A stretch of 8,285 nt of DNA from Elusimicrobiota bacterium (GTDB lineage Bacteria; CG03): positions 1-8,285 of the forward strand of contig JAGHAG010000098.1 in assembly GCA_021161625.1 (NCBI GenBank), given 5' to 3'. The translations under genes were made by a program, and so were the position numbers. How positions within the stretch are numbered: the stretch's first letter is position 1; each line of letters starts with the position of its first letter. Below are positions 4,360 to 8,285 of the stretch, piece after piece. The notes below the pieces were generated by a model. The model was not told the DNA's origin, did not search any database, and saw only the letters and a list, made by a program, of their open reading frames with translations.

Positions 4360-5802
4360 ATGAAAACATTTGATGGCAAAAAATTTCCCCGGGATATTGG
4401 TAAATTAAAGGGTAAAAAGAAAATCAGCGTAATCATTCCTGTAAAAAATGAAGAAAAAACAATTGGAAAAACCGTTCAGATTTTAAGAGAAAAACTCCTT
4501 GAAAAAGGACTCATAGATGAAATAGTTGTAATTGACGGGAATTCTCAGGATAGGACAAGAGAATTTGCTGAAAAACAGGGTGCAAAGGTCTATGTGGATA
4601 AAAACATACTTCCCCAGATAGGTAATTTTAGCGGTAAAGGAAACGCAATCTACAAGAGTTATTTTGTTACAACAGGTGATATTATGAGTTTTGTTGATGG
4701 GGATATATTCAATTTTTCAGAAAAATTTGTAACAAATACTTTTATTCCAATTTTTCTGAATGAAAAAACAAAATATGTAAAGGCATTTTACACAAGGCCC
4801 CTTTTGAGGGGCAAAAAAATAAAAAAAGGAGAAGGTGGAAGGGTTACAGAAATACTTGCAAGACCTCTTTTAAACACATTCTTCCCATGCCTCTGCAGCA
4901 TAAAACAACCTCTTTCAGGTGAGTATTCAATAACAAGACAATGTTTCAGAAAACTCTCTCTTGCCTCGGGCTACGGGGTTGAAATATCATTTCTGCTTGA
5001 AATTCTTCTTCATTTTGGTCCAAAAGCTTTTGCACAGGTTGACTGCGGAATGCGAATTCACAAAAATCAGTCCCTACATTCACTTGGAAGAATGGGATTT
5101 GAGGTTCTTCAGGCATTTCTGCATCATTCCTCAAAACACGGCATAATTTCTGTCAGAGAAAAATTTGACGAATACTATGATGCAATTTCAGGAAAAAAGC
5201 AAAAAATCTCTCAGTTCTTTTTCCCTCCTGTTGAAAAAATTGCAAAAAGAACTGAATTTATACTTTTAAGGCACGGTGAGACAAACTGGAATAAGGAGTT
5301 GAGAATTCAGTCAAGAAATGATATTCCACTAAATCAGAAGGGGATTTCTGAAGCAAACAAAATTGCAAAGAAATTAAAAAAAGAAATTATAACTGCAATC
5401 TATACTTCACCCCTAAGAAGAGCAAGACAAACTGCTCAAATCATTGCAAAAGAATTTGGTATTGAACCAATCGTTGATGAACGGCTGGTTGAAATAAATC
5501 ATGGGAAGTGGGCAGGACAGAGAGAAAAAGACATCTTAAAGAGGGAACCCGAAAAATTCAAAAGATGGAAAAAGACGCCCTGGGAAGTTATACCTGAGGG
5601 CGGTGAAACATGGAAAGATTTTAGGAAAAGAGTTGCTTCTTTCTTTAATGAGGTCTTCTGGAAAAGGAAGGGTGAAAGGATTCTAATTGTCTCGCACAAG
5701 GGCGCAATTGCTGTTTCTGGATGCATTCTTGAGAAAAAACCTTTAAAGGAATTGCTTAAGTACGATGTTGAAAACTGCCAGTTTAAAAAAATCAAAATAT
5801 AG
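4360..5802 (+). CDS. fused glucosyl-3-phosphoglycerate synthase (GT81) and histidine phosphatase, predicted glucosylglycerate synthase
   Basis: The 480-residue protein joins two enzymes. Residues about 21-270 form a GT-A glycosyltransferase closely resembling GpgS (GT81). It has IIPVKNEEKTI (25-35), a DGD metal motif at 113-115, SGKG (91-94), GEGGRVTEILARPLL (157-171), QPLSGEY (183-189), GYGVEI (204-209) and MRIHKN (231-236), all with recognisable counterparts in mycobacterial GpgS. Residues about 298-480 are a histidine phosphatase: LLRHGETNWN with catalytic His305, SPLRRARQTA (350-359), probable acid Glu378 in RLVEINHGKWAG, and the second histidine His446 in VSHKGAI. The inference is that the N-terminal half makes glucosyl-3-phosphoglycerate from NDP-glucose and 3-phosphoglycerate and the C-terminal half dephosphorylates it to glucosylglycerate, a compatible solute. 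Mycobacterial GpgP is also a histidine phosphatase, which supports the pairing. AAGGAG (4348-4353) lies 6 bases before the start. Donor and acceptor specificity are not proven. Confidence 0.85.
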   Translation: MKTFDGKKFPRDIGKLKGKKKISVIIPVKNEEKTIGKTVQILREKLLEKGLIDEIVVIDGNSQDRTREFAEKQGAKVYVDKNILPQIGNFSGKGNAIYKSYFVTTGDIMSFVDGDIFNFSEKFVTNTFIPIFLNEKTKYVKAFYTRPLLRGKKIKKGEGGRVTEILARPLLNTFFPCLCSIKQPLSGEYSITRQCFRKLSLASGYGVEISFLLEILLHFGPKAFAQVDCGMRIHKNQSLHSLGRMGFEVLQAFLHHSSKHGIISVREKFDEYYDAISGKKQKISQFFFPPVEKIAKRTEFILLRHGETNWNKELRIQSRNDIPLNQKGISEANKIAKKLKKEIITAIYTSPLRRARQTAQIIAKEFGIEPIVDERLVEINHGKWAGQREKDILKREPEKFKRWKKTPWEVIPEGGETWKDFRKRVASFFNEVFWKRKGERILIVSHKGAIAVSGCILEKKPLKELLKYDVENCQFKKIKI

Positions 5803-5806
5803 TCCA

Positions 5807-5840
5807 CCCCTTAGGTTAAACGTTTTAATTAGGGGATTTT
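5807..5840 (+). terminator. possible terminator after the synthase gene, overlapping operator 1
   Basis: CCCCT (5807-5811) pairs with AGGGG (5831-5835). With small bulges the stem continues through AG and TTAAA to a tight CGT loop (5821-5823). It is followed by ATTTT (5836-5840), a short T-run. The hairpin starts five bases after the stop of the fused synthase gene. The T-run is weak and the stem shares bases with a LacI-type half-site, so it may act as terminator, operator, or both. Confidence 0.35.
5814..5829. promoter_or_regulatory. LacI-type operator 1 (imperfect)
   Basis: GGTTAAACGTTTTAAT is an imperfect palindrome with a central CG at 5821-5822, the hallmark of LacI/GalR-family operators. 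It shares GGTTAAACGTTT with the perfect palindrome 98 bp downstream. It lies upstream of the phosphoglucomutase-GH65 operon. No LacI-family regulator is encoded in the window. Confidence 0.45.
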
Positions 5841-5963
5841 ATGGTGAAATTTGAAGGGATGTTGATAAAATTTCCGAACATAAAAATATCAAATAAAACT
5901 GAACCATCCTTGGTTAAACGTTTAACCAGAGATGGCAAAAAATGGCAGGATGGAAAAAATTGA
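5841..5963 (+). CDS. possible 40-residue ORF in the spacer, doubtful
   Basis: ATG 5841 lies 4 bases after AGGGGA (5831-5836) and the frame stays open to TGA 5961-5963. The product would be a basic 40-residue peptide (starting MVKFEGMLIKFPNIKIS) with no recognised domain. The ORF runs straight through the perfect 18-bp palindrome, and the region has a better explanation as regulatory DNA. I list it only because the start context is reasonable. Confidence 0.15.
   Translation: MVKFEGMLIKFPNIKISNKTEPSLVKRLTRDGKKWQDGKN
5862..5889 (+). promoter_or_regulatory. weak promoter candidate between the two operators
   Basis: TTGATA (5862-5867) is followed after 16 bases by AAATAT (5884-5889). Transcription would start near 5896, with the perfect palindrome at 5911-5928 just downstream, a position where a repressor would block it. 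The -10 element is poor, so this is only the best candidate I found for driving the 6079 operon. Confidence 0.22.
5904..5935. promoter_or_regulatory. LacI-type operator 2 (perfect 18-bp palindrome)
   Basis: TGGTTAAACGTTTAACCA (5911-5928) is a perfect palindrome with central CG. CCATC (5904-5908) and GATGG (5931-5935) extend the symmetry beyond one mismatch and one G-T position. The AAACGTTT core is typical of LacI/GalR/PurR-family sites. Its position upstream of sugar-phosphorylase genes fits repression lifted by a sugar or sugar phosphate, with possible looping to the weaker site 98 bp upstream. As RNA it could also form a stable hairpin in the leader. Confidence 0.6.
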
Positions 5964-6078
5964 GGGTAAAAAATAGCGGAAATGTTAATTTTAAAGGATT
6001 GAGAGAGAAAGAGGCAATAAGAGATAAAGGAGAAAATCTATAAAATGATGAAGAAGAGGAAGGGTTAGATAGAAATTT

Positions 6079-6735
6079 ATGAGAATATTAAAAGGGGTAA
6101 TATTTGATTTAGATGGGATTATAGTAAATACTGTTCCAATACACTTTAAAGCATGGAAAAAGATGTTTTCTGAGTATGGAATAAAGTTTACCTTTGAAGA
6201 TTATAAAAAATATGTTGACGGAATTCCGAGAATTGAGGGGTGCAGGGCAATAATGAAGAATTATCCTGAGAGTGTAATAAATGAGGCAGCAGAGGAGAAA
6301 CAGAGGTATTTTAGAGAGTTTATTGAAAAAGAGAAAATACCTACCTTTGAATCAACAATGGAATTCATGAAAGAGTTAAAGGAAAATGGAATTAAAATAT
6401 CCGTCCTTTCATCAAGTAAAAATTCTCCGTTTATTCTTAAAAAGATTGGAATTTATGACATGCTTGATGCAGAGGTGAATGGAAATGATATAACAAAGGG
6501 AAAACCAGACCCTGAAATTATTTCCAAAATCTTAGAAAAACTTAAACTAAAAAATGACGAGGTTGTTGTATTTGAAGATGCAATTCTTGGTGTTAGAGCA
6601 GCAAAAAATGCCGGATGTTTCTGTATAGGAGTTGATAGATATAATAATCCTCTTAGATTAAAAGAGGCAGATTTTATAATAAGTGACCTTTCTGAAATTG
6701 ACTTAAAAAAATTGAAGGAGATTTTTAAGAGATGA
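6079..6735 (+). CDS. pgmB: beta-phosphoglucomutase-like HAD phosphatase/mutase
   Basis: The predicted role is interconversion of beta-glucose 1-phosphate and glucose 6-phosphate, feeding the product of the neighbouring phosphorylase into glycolysis. The 218-residue protein is a HAD subfamily I member with a helical cap. The nucleophile motif is DLDG (Asp10, general acid/base Asp12), followed by HFKAWKKMFSEYGI as in known beta-phosphoglucomutases. Motif II is VLSSSKN (109-115), the motif III lysine is in GKPDPE (Lys142), and metal-binding acids are in FEDAILGV (Glu166, Asp167). Length matches the family (about 220). An in-frame TAG at 6070-6072 fixes the start at 6079; the nearest ribosome site (AGGAAGGG, 6057-6064) is 14 bases away and so weak. 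The stop overlaps the GH65 start (ATGA, 6732-6735), the usual pairing for GH65 phosphorylases. A simple sugar-phosphate phosphatase is the alternative. Confidence 0.87.
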   Translation: MRILKGVIFDLDGIIVNTVPIHFKAWKKMFSEYGIKFTFEDYKKYVDGIPRIEGCRAIMKNYPESVINEAAEEKQRYFREFIEKEKIPTFESTMEFMKELKENGIKISVLSSSKNSPFILKKIGIYDMLDAEVNGNDITKGKPDPEIISKILEKLKLKNDEVVVFEDAILGVRAAKNAGCFCIGVDRYNNPLRLKEADFIISDLSEIDLKKLKEIFKR

Positions 6736-8285
6736 TGGAAAAAACATTCTTTGACTATCTTTCAGAGCCGGCAAATCTTGTGTTTGAAAGGGAATGGGAT
6801 AGAGATAAAGTGTTATTTTATGAGACAATCTTTACTCTTGGAAATGGATATCTTGGAATAAGAGGTGTTCTTGATGAGAATCCAACATTCTCGCATCCTG
6901 GAACATATTTTATTGGAGTTTATGATGGAGTTGGAACACATGTTCCTGAAATTGTAAATGCCCCAAATCCAATAAATTTTAATATTTTTTATGGAGGAGA
7001 AAAGGTTTCTGTTGAAAATATGGATGTCATAAGTCATAGAAGAATTCTTGATATAAAAAAAGGAATTTTATACAGAAAAACAGAGTTTCTTTCCTCTTTT
7101 AAAAAGAGAATAATCCTTTCATCTTTGAGATTTCTTTCAATGAAAAATCCTCATCTTCTTGTTGTTGTTCTTGAGATACAACTTCCTGATTCCTCTGGAA
7201 TTATACACATTGATTCTTCAATAGATACAAATGCTTATAATCTTGGAATGCTTACAGAGGGGAAAAAGATTCACTATCATATACTTGATTTTGAGAAAAA
7301 GGATAAGATTAATATTCTCCTCACAAAAACACTTGAAAGAGAATTTGTTCTTGCCTATGGACATACAAAAAAGGTTGTAAAAGGAAAAGGGCATTATTTT
7401 ACAGCAAAAAGACAGATTTCAATTAAACTGAAGAGAAAAGAGGTTTTAAGGATTTATAATTATTTCTGGCTTGAAAGATTTTCATCCGAATTTGTAAATA
7501 AGACGACATATATAAAAAGGAGTGTTTTTAATAGATTAAAAAAAGAAATTCACAAAAACCTTGATAAATTATTTGATGAATCATTTAAAATCTGGCAAAA
7601 GAAATGGGAAATAGCAGATATAAAGATAAGAGGAGACAGAGATATTGAGAGGGGTTTAAGATTTAATATTTATCACTTAATAAATTCTGCACCAAGAAAA
7701 GAGATTGACGCAAGTATTCCTGCAAGGGGTGTCTCTGGTGAAGGATATAGAGGTCATATTTTCTGGGATACAGAGATATTCATTTTTCCATTTTTTGTAT
7801 ATTTATTTCCTGATATAGCAAAAAATCTGTTACTTTACAGAGTAAAGAGGTTAGAGAAGGCAAAAGAAATTGCAAAAAGAAATGCTTATGAAGGAGCGAT
7901 GTTCCCCTGGGAGAGTGCTTTTACAGGAGATGAGACAACTCCTGCATGGAGCAGGGATTTTGATGGAAGAATCATAAGAATTCTCACTCACAAGCAGGAG
8001 CATCATGTAACAGCAGATATAGGTTATGCTTTAATTCTTTATTTCAGAATGACTCAGGATTTTGATTTTATGCTCAAATATGGACTTGAACTTCTTTTTG
8101 AGATTGCAAGATTCTGGAATTCTCGACTTGAATACAATAGAAAAAGAAAATTTTATGAGATAAAAAGGGTTATGGGGCCTGATGAGTTTCATCCAGATGT
8201 AAACAATAATGCCTATACAAATTTTCTTGCTAAATATATTCTTAAAGAGGCAGTAAAAATTTATAAGTTTTTCTCTTTTAAATTC
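6732..8285 (+). CDS. GH65 glycoside phosphorylase, 3' truncated by window end
   Basis: The reading frame is open for 518 codons to the window edge; full-length members are about 750-800 residues. GH65 phosphorylases invert the anomeric carbon, splitting an alpha-glucoside (maltose, trehalose, kojibiose, nigerose or glucosylglycerol type) with phosphate to beta-glucose 1-phosphate. Diagnostic motifs are ETIFTLGNGYLGIRG (31-45), GYRGHIFWDTE (338-348), FPWESAFTGDETTP, the QEHHVTADIGYA segment (422-433) and VMGPDEFH (480-487), where Glu485 is the expected general acid. The phosphate-binding loop lies beyond the window, so phosphorylase rather than hydrolase is inferred from the neighbouring phosphoglucomutase. 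Substrate cannot be assigned from this part. The start at 6732 overlaps the HAD stop and follows AAGGAG (6715-6720) by 11 bases; a second ATG at 6735 is possible. No signal peptide is seen, so it should be cytoplasmic. Confidence 0.93.
   Translation, partial: MMEKTFFDYLSEPANLVFEREWDRDKVLFYETIFTLGNGYLGIRGVLDENPTFSHPGTYFIGVYDGVGTHVPEIVNAPNPINFNIFYGGEKVSVENMDVISHRRILDIKKGILYRKTEFLSSFKKRIILSSLRFLSMKNPHLLVVVLEIQLPDSSGIIHIDSSIDTNAYNLGMLTEGKKIHYHILDFEKKDKINILLTKTLEREFVLAYGHTKKVVKGKGHYFTAKRQISIKLKRKEVLRIYNYFWLERFSSEFVNKTTYIKRSVFNRLKKEIHKNLDKLFDESFKIWQKKWEIADIKIRGDRDIERGLRFNIYHLINSAPRKEIDASIPARGVSGEGYRGHIFWDTEIFIFPFFVYLFPDIAKNLLLYRVKRLEKAKEIAKRNAYEGAMFPWESAFTGDETTPAWSRDFDGRIIRILTHKQEHHVTADIGYALILYFRMTQDFDFMLKYGLELLFEIARFWNSRLEYNRKRKFYEIKRVMGPDEFHPDVNNNAYTNFLAKYILKEAVKIYKFFSFKF

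Larger units (their letters stand above)
5803..6078. other. regulatory spacer between the two operons
   Basis: This 276-base gap holds a hairpin/possible terminator (5807-5840), two LacI-type palindromes, a possible 40-codon ORF and a purine-rich stretch (about 5964-6065) leading to the next gene. A seven-codon ORF (ATG 6045, stop TAG 6066-6068), preceded by a good AAAGGAG site (6026-6032), ends 10 bases before the HAD start. The short CCATCCT at 5904-5910 is inverted by AGGATGG at 5947-5953, offering an alternative fold to the main palindrome. Confidence 0.6.

Noticed and set aside
5595..5612. GTGAAACA at 5603-5610 considered as a third parS site
   Set aside because: Only the right half matches; the left half (GAGGGCG) does not, and it lies inside the phosphatase coding sequence.
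4360..5802. Possible sequencing frameshift or chimera joining two genes
   Set aside because: The frame is continuous, the two domains are functionally matched, and a linker of about 30 residues separates them; a real fusion is simpler, though read mapping would confirm.
5499..5807. 102-residue reverse-strand ORF over the phosphatase domain
   Set aside because: The forward frame encodes the histidine-phosphatase active-site residues here; the reverse product has no recognisable family.
6813..7037. 74-residue reverse-strand ORF inside GH65
   Set aside because: It lies wholly in the GH65 reading frame, which continues open with family motifs to the window end.

Overview
The window is bacterial, low-GC and densely coded. 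All supported genes lie on the + strand, in two tightly packed operons after one upstream gene. Intergenic DNA is A/T-rich. The mix is a PP-loop/NFACT-R thiolation-type protein, a chromosome-partition rsmG-parA block, a GT81 compatible-solute synthase, and a beta-phosphoglucomutase/GH65 phosphorylase pair. This resembles an uncultivated low-GC candidate phylum such as the Omnitrophota/Ratteibacteria group, but that placement is only a guess from gene content and composition.

Layout. Positions 1-472 hold no convincing protein gene but several inverted repeats, a plausible sigma70-type promoter (274-302) and a structured leader. Positions 473-1480 encode a PP-loop ATPase with a C-terminal NFACT-R-like domain. 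Its stop codon abuts a 15/16 match to the bacterial centromere parS (1481-1496). An A/T-rich spacer with degenerate repeats follows. Positions 1838-5802 look like one operon of five overlapping or closely spaced genes: a solo LAGLIDADG protein whose first codons lie in a second, weaker parS-like site; a patatin-like phospholipase; rsmG; parA; and a fusion of glucosyl-3-phosphoglycerate synthase with a histidine-phosphatase domain. No parB follows parA. Positions 5803-6078 are a regulatory spacer with two LacI-type palindromes centred about 98 bp apart. Positions 6079-8285 hold a beta-phosphoglucomutase-like HAD gene overlapping (ATGA) a GH65 glycoside phosphorylase that runs off the window end at residue 518.

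How the genes may work together. rsmG, parA and the parS-like sites suggest an origin-proximal partition region. The parB position is occupied by an apparently bifunctional enzyme that would make the compatible solute glucosylglycerate from an NDP-glucose and 3-phosphoglycerate in one polypeptide. The next operon would phosphorolyse an alpha-glucoside to beta-glucose 1-phosphate and convert it to glucose 6-phosphate, probably under a LacI-family repressor not encoded here. The most interesting items are the GT81-histidine phosphatase fusion, the parS-like sites (one overlapping a start codon), and the untested possibility that the GH65 enzyme acts on a glucosylglycerate-like substrate.
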